This document shows, piece by piece, positions 9,048-18,800 of a stretch of DNA of 64,000 nucleotides. This DNA comes from Allomuricauda sp. (GTDB lineage Bacteria; Bacteroidota; Bacteroidia; Flavobacteriales; Flavobacteriaceae). Numbering within the stretch: position 1 is the stretch's first letter; the number at the start of each line of letters is the position of its first letter. Where the stretch lies: positions 732,584-796,583 of the forward strand of contig CP051244.1 in assembly GCA_017795045.1 (NCBI GenBank). Reading direction: 5' to 3'. Position numbers and translations under genes: made by a program. The notes below the pieces were generated by a model. That model had not been told where the DNA came from. It did not search any database and saw nothing but the letters and a program-made list of their open reading frames with translations.

Positions 9048-9234
9048 AAGGTTTGAACAATTTTATAAAAAGATCCTGTTCAGTTTTGGAATGGACTTGT
9101 ATTCCATTTAAACTTAGATCAAAAGCAATAACTTTGAAACCCTGATTACATAATATAGATCCATTGACATCTTTATAAGCCATAAATTTATAGAGCATGG
9201 AATTTTACATTTAAAAAATCTCATAAGAACCAAA

Positions 9235-10743
9235 ATGAAAACAAAGACTATAAAATCCTTCCTCCTTGGTATGGTTGCCATACTTGCCGTCTCAAACACC
9301 TTGGCACAACAGGACGGTACTGATAATCCATTTATGGATAGGGACTATTGGGCCTCAAAACCCGCAATTGCCGATATTAATGGCAAAATTGCCCAAGGGT
9401 ATTCAATTACCGAAGCCAATAGAGGCGGATTTGACCCTACCACCTTTGCTATTTTTGGAGGAAATCCAGTAACTACGATCGCACACCTGATCGACAATGG
9501 CAATGATGTGAACAAACGGACGCACGATTCACGCACCTATATTTTTTGGGCTGCCTCACGAGGTGATTTGGACATCATGAAGTACTTGGTTGAAAAAGGG
9601 GCCAAATTGGACGTAAAAGATTCCCATGGGTATTCCTTGACCCAATTTACCGCTGCTACTGGCCAAACCGATACAAAAATCTATGATTTTCTTATTGAAA
9701 ATGGTGCGGACCTTAAAAATGAAAAAGACCACGATGGTCGCAATGTACTTTTGGTTGCAGCGCCCAGGGCAAAAAACTTGGATTTAATCGATTATTTTGT
9801 CAGCAAAGGACTAGACCTCAATGCTACCGATGACCATGGCAATGGCATATTCAACATTACTGCCCAAGGTGGAAATATTGAAGTTTTAAAAGCCTTGGTA
9901 GCCAAAGGCGTTTCAACGGAAAAAAATCCCAACACCAATGAAAATGCCATTCTTTTTGCCAGTCGTGGTGGAAGGGGAAGCAGTAATGGCATAGAGGTAT
10001 TCCACTATTTGGAAAGTTTGGGGCTCAACGCCAATGTTACCTCCAAAAATGGAATTACTCCGTTGCACAACCTATCGCGCTCTTCAGACAATATAGCCCT
10101 TTACAACTACTTTATAAAAAAGGGAGTTGACCTAAATACCGTGGACAGTGAAGGCAATATCCCCTTGTTGAATGCCGCATCGCGCAACAAGTTGGAAGTG
10201 ATCAAGTTTCTGGCCGAAAAAACGGATAACATCAACCATAAAAATGATGAAGGATATTCTGCATTGACTTTGGCCGTTCAGGACAATTCCGTTGAAGTTG
10301 TGGATTATTTGATCTCTAAGCGGGCCAAAACAGCTATTGTGGACAAAGACGGGAACAACCTTGCCTATTACCTATTCGCGGCACGCGGCAACACCCGTGA
10401 TTTTGATGATAAGGTAAAAGCATTGCGCCAAGCTGGGGTTGACTTTGCAAAACCACAACCTGATCAAAGAACGGTATGGCATTTGGCCATGGACAAGAAT
10501 GACTTGGGCTTACTTAAAAAAGTGCAAGCCTTTGGTGCGGATATCAACGCAAAGGACAAACAAGGAAACACTGTTTTACATTATGCGGCCATGAAATCCA
10601 CCGACACTGACATTCTTAAATATTTAATTGCCAACGGTGCAGACACCAATGCAACCACTGAGTTCGGTGAAACCGCATATGAATTGGCCCAAGAAAATGA
10701 ACTTTTGGGTAAAACCAATGTGAATTTGGATTTCCTTAATTAA
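9235..10743 (+). CDS. Periplasmic ankyrin-repeat protein
   Basis: A 502-residue protein with a signal peptide (1-25, ending NTLAQ) and about ten or more ankyrin repeats of ~33 residues over most of its length (for example KDSHGYSLTQFTAATGQ and KDKQGNTVLHYAAMKSTD). Exported ankyrin proteins act as binding scaffolds; the partner here is unknown. It is 7 bp upstream of the DUF2271 gene and very probably co-transcribed with it and the PepSY reductase. A role in holding the flavoprotein or a siderophore-binding partner in the periplasm is inference from the operon. Confidence 0.85.
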   Translation: MKTKTIKSFLLGMVAILAVSNTLAQQDGTDNPFMDRDYWASKPAIADINGKIAQGYSITEANRGGFDPTTFAIFGGNPVTTIAHLIDNGNDVNKRTHDSRTYIFWAASRGDLDIMKYLVEKGAKLDVKDSHGYSLTQFTAATGQTDTKIYDFLIENGADLKNEKDHDGRNVLLVAAPRAKNLDLIDYFVSKGLDLNATDDHGNGIFNITAQGGNIEVLKALVAKGVSTEKNPNTNENAILFASRGGRGSSNGIEVFHYLESLGLNANVTSKNGITPLHNLSRSSDNIALYNYFIKKGVDLNTVDSEGNIPLLNAASRNKLEVIKFLAEKTDNINHKNDEGYSALTLAVQDNSVEVVDYLISKRAKTAIVDKDGNNLAYYLFAARGNTRDFDDKVKALRQAGVDFAKPQPDQRTVWHLAMDKNDLGLLKKVQAFGADINAKDKQGNTVLHYAAMKSTDTDILKYLIANGADTNATTEFGETAYELAQENELLGKTNVNLDFLN

Positions 10744-10750
10744 TCAAAAT

Positions 10751-11248
10751 ATGAAAAGAATACTGAATCGCCCTATAATTTTACTTACACTGGTTTTCGC
10801 TTTTTTTGCTGCCTCATCCTTTATGCAGGCACCAACCACGGTTTCCTACAAGTGTATGATACAGATGGCCAACTATACAGGTGAAAAAGCCTATGTGGTT
10901 GTCTCTTTGATGAATGCTGAAGGAGATTATGTTAAAACCTTGTATGTTCAAGGAGATGACCCAGAGTGGTTTCCAGACCTAAAAGATTGGTGGGGTTTTA
11001 GCCATGGTATAAATGAGAATATTGATGCCATTACAGGGGCCACTGTGGGCAATGGTGAAAGAAACATTATTTCACTGTCCGTGGATTCATCCCAAGTAGA
11101 CAGCGGCTACAAAATCCGTTTTGAGTCTGCGGTTGAAAATCAGGAGTACTATACCGTTGATGCTGAGATAGACCTCAATTCGGCCACAATCAGAAACAAA
11201 GTTGATGGAAAAGGCTATATCCGTTATATTCGGATGGTGCCAAATTAA
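10751..11248 (+). CDS. DUF2271 periplasmic protein with ApbE-type flavinylation motif
   Basis: A 165-residue protein with a signal/anchor (about 8-26) and a DUF2271 domain. Residues ~96-102 read DAITGAT, matching the D-x-x-[ST]-G-A-[ST] motif at which ApbE transferase attaches FMN covalently to Thr/Ser. DUF2271 genes are known neighbours of PepSY proteins, and the pair is proposed to pass electrons across the inner membrane to a periplasmic flavin. Here the PepSY gene starts 5 bp downstream. No apbE lies in the window. Flavinylation is therefore predicted, not shown. Alternative: a structural domain whose motif match is fortuitous. Confidence 0.8.
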   Translation: MKRILNRPIILLTLVFAFFAASSFMQAPTTVSYKCMIQMANYTGEKAYVVVSLMNAEGDYVKTLYVQGDDPEWFPDLKDWWGFSHGINENIDAITGATVGNGERNIISLSVDSSQVDSGYKIRFESAVENQEYYTVDAEIDLNSATIRNKVDGKGYIRYIRMVPN

Positions 11249-11253
11249 TTATT

Positions 11254-13449
11254 ATGGCGCTTTCGGTATGGCGATATAGCCACTTGATCCTTGCTCTGGT
11301 ATCATCCCTGTTTCTGTTGGTTGCATCAATCACGGGGGTAATATTGGCCGTGGAACCCATATCGAACAAAGTACAGCCCTATCGCATTGCTGATGCAGAT
11401 GGGCTTAGCTTGGCCCAGACACTGGAGAACCTTAATGCGAAATACGATGAGATTCTTTCCATCTCGCGTGACCGCAATGGCTTCATCAGTGTCTCGGTCA
11501 TTATAGAAGGTGATAACAAGCAATTTTACGTAGACCCTTTTACTGGGCAACCGTTAGGCTCCCTCATTGAAAAGGCACCGATTTTTCAATTCAGTACAAA
11601 TCTGCACCGATCATTGTTTCTAAAATCTACAGGACGGTTCTTGATCGGTCTTGTTTCCTTCCTGCTTTTTTTAATTGTCATTTCAGGTATTGTGCTCATC
11701 GCCAAACGCCAAGGAGGAATCCGATATTTTTTCGCCCCAGTGGTACGTGAAAATTTTTCACAATTCAACCATGTTGTTTATTCACGTATGGCATTATTGC
11801 CCATTTTGGTATTGTCATTGACCGGGGTGTACCTGTCATTACTGCGCTTCAACCTAATTCCAGAAGAACAGATTGTCCATGAAGTGGATTATGATTCCTT
11901 ACGGGAAACACCAACCATACCCATTAAAGAATTTGCGCTTTTCCAGCAGACAGCATTAGGGGAACTCCGGGAATTGGAGTACCCTTTTTCTGAGTTTGTG
12001 GAAGATTATTATACCATCCGTCTCAAGAATAGGGAGGTTTTGCTCAACCAATTTACTGGGGAGATCATCACTGAAAAGCAACAACCCCTCGTTACCACCA
12101 TATCCTCGTGGTCAACAGTCTTGCATACTGGGGAAGGCAGTATCATTTGGAGCACTATTTTGGGTTTGGGCAGCCTTGCCATTCCTTTTTTAATGGTCAC
12201 CGGCTTTGTTGTTTATTTTAAGCGGCCCAAAATCCGTATCAAAAATAAATTTTCCAAGAACGAATGCGACCATATCATATTGGTGGGTACAGAAGGAGGC
12301 ACCACCCTATTATTTGCCCAAGAATTCCACAAACAATTGCTAAAGACTGGAAAAAAAAGCTATTTGGGAATGATGAACGAATACAATGTCTTCCCAAAAA
12401 TGAAACAGCTCACACTTATAACCGCAACCTATGGGCAAGGAGAAGCTCCGGCCAGTGCTTCAAGGTTTATGCAATTGGCCGAAGAACATCTGCAAAAACA
12501 GCCATTTTCCTTTTCTATAGTTGGATTTGGCTCTACATCCTATCCTAATTTTTGTCAATTCGCCTATGAAGTATCCGAAGTCCTAAAAACCCAAACGGAT
12601 TCCACGGCTTTGGGTGAAGTTTTTACCATAAACAATCAATCTTTCGAGGCTTTTTCCAACTGGACAAATCAGTGGGCCAAATCCCAAGGAATTACACTTC
12701 AACTTGAAAAGCCCAGGACGTCCCTTCCCAAAAACCAGATTTCCGATTTTGTGGTGATGGACAGGGCGGATCTAACCAAAGAAGATACTTTTCTGCTCAC
12801 CCTAAAAAACAAAAATGGGGCAAAGGCCGTTTCGGGCGACCTCCTATCCATAACACCAAAAGAAGATGGCCGCGAGCGTCTCTATTCCATTGGACATTTA
12901 GGGAAAGATCTATTGGCAATCAGTGTTAAAAAATATCCCAACGGGATTTGTTCCAACCTTCTGGGGCAACTTGATAAAGGTCAGGTTTTGAGTGCTGCAG
13001 TAGCAAAAAACAGACATTTTCACCTACCGAAAAACACAAAAGATGTTGTACTCATAGCAACGGGTACAGGTATTGGCCCATTTTTGGGAATGATGGCCAC
13101 CAATACCCCCCAACGAAAAATGCACTTGTATTGGGGCGGTAGAACACCTGAATCATACAAGCTTTACCAACCCTATATTGATGAGGCACAGGCCAAAAAA
13201 AGGCTAAAAAGCTTCACACCTGCTTATTCCCGTGCCCAAACCCAAAAAGTCTATGTGCAACATTTGATAAAAAAAGATGGGGATAAAGTTGCCGAGATTT
13301 TAAAAAAAGGGGGAGGTGTAATGATCTGTGGATCCATTGCCATGCAACGTGAAGTGATGAACGAACTGCAAACTATTTGTAAATCTCACTTGTCAAAGGA
13401 TTTGAGCTACTATCAGAACAAAGGTCAGATCAAAATGGATTGTTATTGA
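11254..13449 (+). CDS. PepSY-flavodoxin-ferredoxin reductase fusion (inner-membrane ferric/siderophore reductase)
   Basis: A 731-residue fusion. PepSY-associated membrane part (1-330) has four membrane spans near 8-31, 128-150, 178-200 and 300-325, with a conserved NLHRSLF segment before the second. A flavodoxin domain follows (about 340-480, TEGGTTLLFAQEF and TATYGQGEAPAS). Then comes a sulfite-reductase/P450-reductase-like FAD-NADPH module (about 505-731) with RLYSIGH, GICSNLL and GTGIGPFLG. Electrons from NADPH would flow through FAD and FMN to periplasmic haem or flavin partners. XusC of Bacteroides is a PepSY protein; this version carries its own reductase. Ferric-siderophore reduction is inferred. 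Confidence 0.88.
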   Translation: MALSVWRYSHLILALVSSLFLLVASITGVILAVEPISNKVQPYRIADADGLSLAQTLENLNAKYDEILSISRDRNGFISVSVIIEGDNKQFYVDPFTGQPLGSLIEKAPIFQFSTNLHRSLFLKSTGRFLIGLVSFLLFLIVISGIVLIAKRQGGIRYFFAPVVRENFSQFNHVVYSRMALLPILVLSLTGVYLSLLRFNLIPEEQIVHEVDYDSLRETPTIPIKEFALFQQTALGELRELEYPFSEFVEDYYTIRLKNREVLLNQFTGEIITEKQQPLVTTISSWSTVLHTGEGSIIWSTILGLGSLAIPFLMVTGFVVYFKRPKIRIKNKFSKNECDHIILVGTEGGTTLLFAQEFHKQLLKTGKKSYLGMMNEYNVFPKMKQLTLITATYGQGEAPASASRFMQLAEEHLQKQPFSFSIVGFGSTSYPNFCQFAYEVSEVLKTQTDSTALGEVFTINNQSFEAFSNWTNQWAKSQGITLQLEKPRTSLPKNQISDFVVMDRADLTKEDTFLLTLKNKNGAKAVSGDLLSITPKEDGRERLYSIGHLGKDLLAISVKKYPNGICSNLLGQLDKGQVLSAAVAKNRHFHLPKNTKDVVLIATGTGIGPFLGMMATNTPQRKMHLYWGGRTPESYKLYQPYIDEAQAKKRLKSFTPAYSRAQTQKVYVQHLIKKDGDKVAEILKKGGGVMICGSIAMQREVMNELQTICKSHLSKDLSYYQNKGQIKMDCY

Positions 13450-13470
13450 CCCTAATTGATTCGGAAATCA

Positions 13471-13493
13471 AAAAGTAGCCCCGGCGAGAATCA
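13471..13493 (-). repeat. Second tRNA-Arg 3'-end fragment
   Basis: AAAAGTAGCCCCGGCGAGAA followed by TCA matches the 3' end of tRNA-Arg(CCU) 77-100 bp away with about one mismatch over the acceptor/T-arm part. It is not followed by a full tRNA body. It lies just after the PepSY gene, opposite the copy at 3791-3814 across the siderophore locus. Confidence 0.55.
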
Positions 13494-13569
13494 CCGTATC
13501 TGGGTACGGCATAAACTTCGATTCCAAAGCTCCGCTTTACACACTTTGCGTGTTTGCGCGCCTACTTTG

Positions 13570-13641
13570 TAGCCCCGGCAAGAATCGAACTTGCATCTAA
13601 AGTTTAGGAAACTTCTATTCTATCCATTGAACTACGGGGCC
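13570..13641 (-). tRNA. tRNA-Arg (anticodon CCU)
   Basis: The reverse complement folds as a full tRNA: acceptor GGCCCCG pairing with CGGGGCU (one G-U), a D arm with TTCAATGGATAG, anticodon arm GAAGT-TTCCTAA-ACTTT giving anticodon CCT, and T arm GCAAG-TTCGATT-CTTGC, with A as discriminator. CCA is not encoded. Truncated copies of its 3' end occur at 13471 and 3791. Confidence 0.93.
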
Positions 13642-13746
13642 ATTCCAGAAAATGGACTGCAAAAATATGTTTTTTTCAAAAACTTTGCACTACCCAATGG
13701 GCCTTTACACGGTATAATGTCCAACTGTAAAAACGAAAAAGCAATT

Positions 13747-14160
13747 TTAAGAGGAGATATTCCCTCTCTTCTGCTCCTTCTGTAGGATTTTATCCAAAAA
13801 AGAACGGGAAAGCGGTTTGTCTACATATCCTGAAATAAGTTGGTTGCCTTTGGCAATGGTCCGGTCCAACGTATTGGAGAAGGCCGATAACACATAGACC
13901 CGGGGAAGTTCGTGCCCTTTAAAGAGGTTCTGAAGGTTCTCCAAAAAAGTCCAACCGTTCATACCTCCCATGACCAAGTCCAAAAAGACCACATCGGGAA
14001 GCTTCCCATTGTTCTCCACCAAATCCAAAAAAACGGAAAGACCTTCCTCCCCGCTCGCGCAGGTAATAATATCAAAATCTCCTTGGGATTGCTGTATGCA
14101 GTAACGTGTCGCAAACTGGGACACTAAATCATCGTCTATGATACAAACGGTAAGCTTCAT
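13747..14160 (-). CDS. Stand-alone response-regulator receiver protein
   Basis: A 137-residue CheY-like receiver domain with no output domain. Acidic pocket CIIDDD (residues 6-11), phospho-acceptor Asp61 in VVFLDLVMGG, and the conserved Lys in YVDKPLS near residue 122. It lies 101 bp downstream of the YeeE gene in the same direction, so read-through is possible, but nothing ties it to sulfur metabolism. The cognate kinase is not in the window nearby. Confidence 0.88.
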   Translation of the reverse strand: MKLTVCIIDDDLVSQFATRYCIQQSQGDFDIITCASGEEGLSVFLDLVENNGKLPDVVFLDLVMGGMNGWTFLENLQNLFKGHELPRVYVLSAFSNTLDRTIAKGNQLISGYVDKPLSRSFLDKILQKEQKRGNISS

Positions 14161-14261
14161 CTTGGGACTATAAGTAGGTTTGGGTACCCCAAAGCTAAAA
14201 CCCTACCCTAGAGATGCCATCCAAACTCGTTGTGTTGCCCAAATATTCCGTTAAATCAACC

Positions 14262-14675
14262 CTAATGCGGTAATTTATCCTTTAGTATGCCATAAAAGAA
14301 AGCTCCAAGTATGGCACCGATAAGCACGATAATGACAGGCCAATATCCAGCTCCCACTAAAATATACATAGGTCCAGGGCATGCCCCTGCCAAGGCCCAA
14401 CCCAATCCAAAGAGCGTTCCTCCCACAATATATCGGGTAAAGGATTTTTCCTTATCGGGTATACTGATGGGTTCTCCCGAAAAGGATCTTACTTTTGATT
14501 TTTTGATCCAGAAGACCATAACAATGCCTACAGCCAAAGCAGAACCGATAATGCCGTACATATGGAAGGAATCGAACTGGAACATTTCATAGATTCGGAA
14601 CCATGATGCTGCTTCCGATTTGTAAAGGACAATTCCCAAAAAGGTGCCCAATATGATGTAGATTATATTCTTCAT
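14262..14675 (-). CDS. YeeE/YedE-family membrane protein (half-size, second of pair)
   Basis: A 137-residue protein with about four membrane spans and the YeeE/YedE signature FGLGWALAGACPGP, whose Cys lies in the transport path of the thiosulfate channel TsuA. Bacteroidota often split YeeE into two half-size genes, and this one overlaps its partner by 4 bp. Together they would move thiosulfate or a related reduced sulfur species. Last gene of the operon that starts with the tolC-like gene. Confidence 0.88.
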   Translation of the reverse strand: MKNIIYIILGTFLGIVLYKSEAASWFRIYEMFQFDSFHMYGIIGSALAVGIVMVFWIKKSKVRSFSGEPISIPDKEKSFTRYIVGGTLFGLGWALAGACPGPMYILVGAGYWPVIIVLIGAILGAFFYGILKDKLPH

Positions 14676-15238
14676 GATCCAAAAATTAAAGGGAACAACA
14701 AGTGAACCATGATCAATCCACCAATAAAAAATCCGATGACCGCAATAAGGGATGGTCGCTGTAGATTACTAAGACCTGAAATGGCATGTCCAGAGGTACA
14801 TCCTCCAGCATAACGCGTTCCGAAGCCCACCAAAATTCCTGCGATCAATAAGATGATCCAAACTTTTGGGTCGGACAACGATTCCAAACTAAACAATTCT
14901 GCGGGCAAATAGGCTTTCCCGGCGCTATCAAATCCCAGTTCTTGAAGTTTGGTAACGGTTTTGGGTGAAATATCCACTCCGGGATTGGGCGACAACCAAT
15001 GTGCTCCCAAAAATCCACCAATAACGGAACCCAGAACCACCAATAGGTTCCAGCGTTTGGATTTAATATCTACTTTGAAGTAATCCGAAAACTTTCCTGC
15101 CCCACCAATGGAACAAAACGTCTCAAGGTTGGAGGACATTCCGAAGCGTTTGCCCATTAAAATGAGCAATGCCATACAAATGGCAATTAAGGGCCCGGCT
15201 ACATACCAAGGCCAAGGTTGATAAAGCATTTTCTCCAA
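14672..15238 (-). CDS. YeeE/YedE-family membrane protein (half-size, first of pair)
   Basis: A 188-residue protein with about five membrane spans, a Cys in the first half ([10 protein letters not shown]) and the signature [20 protein letters not shown] near residue 145, typical of YeeE/YedE sulfur transporters. It overlaps the next half-gene (ATGA), implying coupled translation and a heteromeric complex. It lies 47 bp after the DUF2892 gene. Transport of thiosulfate or sulfide-level sulfur is inferred from the family. Confidence 0.88.
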   Translation of the reverse strand: MEKMLYQPWPWYVAGPLIAICMALLILMGKRFGMSSNLETFCSIGGAGKFSDYFKVDIKSKRWNLLVVLGSVIGGFLGAHWLSPNPGVDISPKTVTKLQELGFDSAGKAYLPAELFSLESLSDPKVWIILLIAGILVGFGTRYAGGCTSGHAISGLSNLQRPSLIAVIGFFIGGLIMVHLLFPLIFGS

Positions 15239-15285
15239 TTTTTAACAAAGGTGGAGAAAATGCCTTAAATATCAAACCTACTGTT

Positions 15286-15489
15286 TCAACAGCAACTCTT
15301 GTCCGAGTCGGATACCCCGAACTTCTTCAGGATATCTTCCAACAAACACCATTTGGTCAAGGAAGATTGCAACAAGTTGGCCCCGACAAATGCGGTAAAC
15401 CAAAGCCAGTTGATATTCACATAAATGGCCAAGATCAAACTGATCAATATAAAGGTTCCGGCTACTCCTCTTACAATTCTATTTCTCAT
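15286..15489 (-). CDS. DUF2892 (YgaP-type) small membrane protein
   Basis: A 67-residue protein with two membrane spans in the DUF2892 pattern (MRNRIVRGVAGTFIL... CLLEDILKKFGV) and a Cys-Cys C-terminus. DUF2892 forms the membrane part of the rhodanese YgaP and is common in sulfur-related operons. I chose the ATG at 15489, 10 bp after the upstream stop, because the family begins there; an upstream ATG at 15516 would overlap the previous gene. A second DUF2892 gene is at 23293-23499. Confidence 0.8.
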   Translation of the reverse strand: MRNRIVRGVAGTFILISLILAIYVNINWLWFTAFVGANLLQSSLTKWCLLEDILKKFGVSDSDKSCC

Positions 15490-15499
15490 TTTAAGTATT

Positions 15500-15805
15500 T
15501 TAAACGGTTCTTTCAATAGGGATTTCCACCGCCTTTATGGGGTTGGTGGTCTCACTTTCCTCATTGAACTGTTTCAAGAATTTGAACAGTTCGGTCACTT
15601 TTTCCTCCTCGGTGAACGAGAAAAACATATTGGAAGCGGCCCCGCCTTTTTCGCTTGGAAACCAACTGCTGGTGTACATCAATGGGGCAGCGCCTTTATA
15701 TCCGTCGATATCGGAACCACTAAAACTTTCCACACCTGCCTTTTTAAAAATCTTCAGGACATCCTTTTTGTATTCCTCTACCGTGGTAACAATGATCATT
15801 TTCAT
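15500..15805 (-). CDS. P-II-like / DUF3240-type small protein
   Basis: About 101 residues starting MKMIIVTTVEEYKKDVLKIF, with the beta-alpha-beta look of ferredoxin-fold P-II-like proteins that sit beside RND transporters. The ATG at 15805 lies 1-2 bp after the RND gene's stop; an in-frame ATG at 15829 would overlap that gene. It may sense a metal, nucleotide or sulfur signal, but no ligand can be read from the sequence. It is translationally close-packed between the RND pump and DUF2892 genes. Confidence 0.7.
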   Translation of the reverse strand: MKMIIVTTVEEYKKDVLKIFKKAGVESFSGSDIDGYKGAAPLMYTSSWFPSEKGGAASNMFFSFTEEEKVTELFKFLKQFNEESETTNPIKAVEIPIERTV

Positions 15806-15806
15806 G

Positions 15807-18800
15807 TTAGTTGTAATTTTTACGTTCAATCATATAATACACCAATGGTACCACCAAGAGCGTCAATACGGTAGACACTATGGTTCCTCCCATGAGTGAT
15901 ATGGCCAACCCTTGGAAAATGGGGTCGAACAAGATCACAAAAGCTCCGATAACAACGGTTCCTTCGGTTAACAAAATAGGTGTGGTACGTACGGCACCTG
16001 CTTCAATTACGGCTTGCTTAAGGGGAACTCCCTCATTCAACCTAAGGTTGATGAAGTCGATAAGCAATACCGAGTTCCGCACCATGATTCCCGCTAGGGC
16101 AATCATCCCGATAAAGGAGGTTGCAGTAAAAAATGCGCCCAACATCCAGTGACCCAACACAATTCCGATTAAGGAAAGTGGAATGGCCACCATCATTACC
16201 ATGGGCGCTTTAAAGTTTTGGAACCACCCTACGATCAACATATAAATGATCACAATTACACCAAGGAACGCGATTCCTAAATCACGGAACACCTCAAGGG
16301 TTATTTGCCATTCCCCATCCCATTTTACCGTATAGTCATCTTCATATTGGGGTTGCTCCATGTAGAGCTCGTTAATGGAATACCCTTGAGGTAGCTCCAA
16401 TTGATTTAACTTATCTGTCATACCCAAAATGGCATACACCGGGCTTTCCAGTTCACCCGCCATATCGGACATTACATACACCACTCGTTTTTGGTTTTTT
16501 CTATAGATGCTCTTGGCCTTGGTTCCTTCTTTAATGGAAACCAAATCACCAACTGACACCATATGCCCTTGTTGGGATGTTATTTTTAATTGTTGGATCT
16601 GATCCAAGCTTGATTTGTCCTTTTCACTTACGGACAATACAATTCCGATTTGGTCAAATGCTTCTTCGCGATAGATATGGGAAACGGGTTGCTCACGGAA
16701 AGCCATGGCCATCACTTGAACAATTTGTTGTGGCGTTACACCATAAAGCATCGCTTTCTCTTTGTCCACCACAAAATCGTATTCCACTTGGTCGTCCTCT
16801 ACCATCCAATCCACATCCACAACGTCGGTGGTATTGTTCAAGATGCCTTTTACATCCTCGGCCAATGCAATTTGCTTGTCGTAATCGGGTCCGTAAACTT
16901 CAGCAACAATAGTTGAAAGCACAGGAGGTCCTGGTGGCACTTCAACTATCTTGATGTTCGCATTGTACTTTTTGCCCAATTCTTGGATTTTGGGTCGCAA
17001 CAATTTGGCGATATCGTGACTTTGTTCGCTACGATCGTGCTTATCGGTAAGATTCACCTGAATATCGGCCATGTTGTTGCCTCCACGTAGGTCATAGTGT
17101 CTCACCAATCCATTAAATGTGATAGGTGCTGATGTCCCCACATAGGTTTGATAGTTCACCACTTCGGGCCTAGTGGACAAATAAGCCCCCACTTCTTTAG
17201 CAACTGCTGATGTACGTTCCAAAGTAGATCCCTCAGGGAGGTCAATCACCACTTGGAACTCGTTCTTGTTATCAAAAGGAAGCATTTTTACGGCTACCGA
17301 TTTGGTAAAGAACATACCCACAGAAGCAAATAACAACACCACAGTGATGCCAATAAATACCCATCGCTTCTTTCTACTTTCAATCAGTGGTTTTTCGAAA
17401 CGCTCATAGGCTTTATAAATAAAGGTGTCCTGAATTTCGACCGCCTCTTTTTCTTTTTTATTTTTCTTTTTATCCTTTTCTCTCAAGAAGATGAATCCCA
17501 AATACGGGGTAATAGTCAAGGCCACAAACAAGGACAACAACATGGCAATGGATGCACCGATGGGCATTGGGGACATATAAGGCCCCATCAATCCTGATAC
17601 AAATGCCATGGGCAATACAGATGCAATTACCGTAAAGGTGGCCAGAATGGTCGGGTTACCTACCTCATTGATGGCATAAAGTGCTGCATCTTTGAATGGC
17701 AAACGTTTCATCTTAAAGTGGCGGTGCATGTTCTCCGCGATAATGATGGAGTCGTCCACCACAATACCCGTTACAAACACCAAGGCAAACAAAGTGATTC
17801 GGTTCAAAGTGTAATCAAGCATGTAATAGCTCAACAAGGTCAGAGCAAATGTAATCGGTACGGAAAGGAACACTACCAATCCACCTCTCCAGCCCATGGC
17901 CAACATCACCACAAAGGTTACGGCGATGATTGCCCCAATCAAGTGCATCAACAATTCGGATACTTTTTGAGAAGCAGTTTGACCGTAATTACGGGTTACC
18001 TCAACATGCACATCATCGGGAATCAAATTTGATTTCAAGTGCTCCACTTTGTCCAACACCACATCGGCAATCTTCATGGCATCGGCCCCTTTTCTTTTGG
18101 CAATGGAAATGGTAACCGCTGGATATTCAGATTTGAAAGTTTCTGACTTCTCGCTTGCCCCTCCAAATCCAAGGGAAACATAATTTTTAGGCAATTCAGG
18201 ACCATCCAAAACGGTTGCCACCTGTTTTAAATAGATGGGTTGATTTTGTTTGGTGCCCACTATCAGGTTTTCCAGGTCTTCCTTACTTTCCAAAAAGTTG
18301 CCTGTACTGATGTGGTACTCGGTGTCGTTGGAAAGGAAATTCCCAGCATCCATTTGTTGGTTGTTAGCTTGAATCATTTGGGCCACGGCCAACATGTCAA
18401 TGCCTGATTCGGCCATTTTATCCTTGTCCACCACCACACGAAGCTGGCGGTTTCTTCCACCAATCTTTTTAGTGATGGAAACCCCGTTTACTTTTTCAAC
18501 CTCATTGATTAACTCTCCAGAAATCTCTCGCAACTGAAAATCATCGTATTCATCGCTCCAAAGCGTTAAGGCGAGCATGGGCACATCGTCAATGGCACGG
18601 GTTTTCACCAAAGGCATGGTTACCCCGGCTGGCATTTGGTCCATGTGCTTGTTGATTTCGTCATACAAGCGCACCAATGACCGTTCGATATCTTCCCCAA
18701 CGTAGAATTGTACAATGGCCATCCCCTGCTCCTGCATGGATGTGGTGTACACATATTCTACGCCTTTAATGTTCGATATTATTTTTTCAAGCGGTTTTGT

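Noticed and set aside
3791..13641. Active integrative element
   Set aside because: The flanking tRNA fragments are degenerate and no integrase, excisionase or conjugation gene is seen, so only a remnant is proposed.
17718..18115. Long open frames on the strand opposite the RND and other genes
   Set aside because: They are shadow frames: His/Gln-rich, not protein-like, no start or ribosome-binding context, and fully inside well-supported genes.
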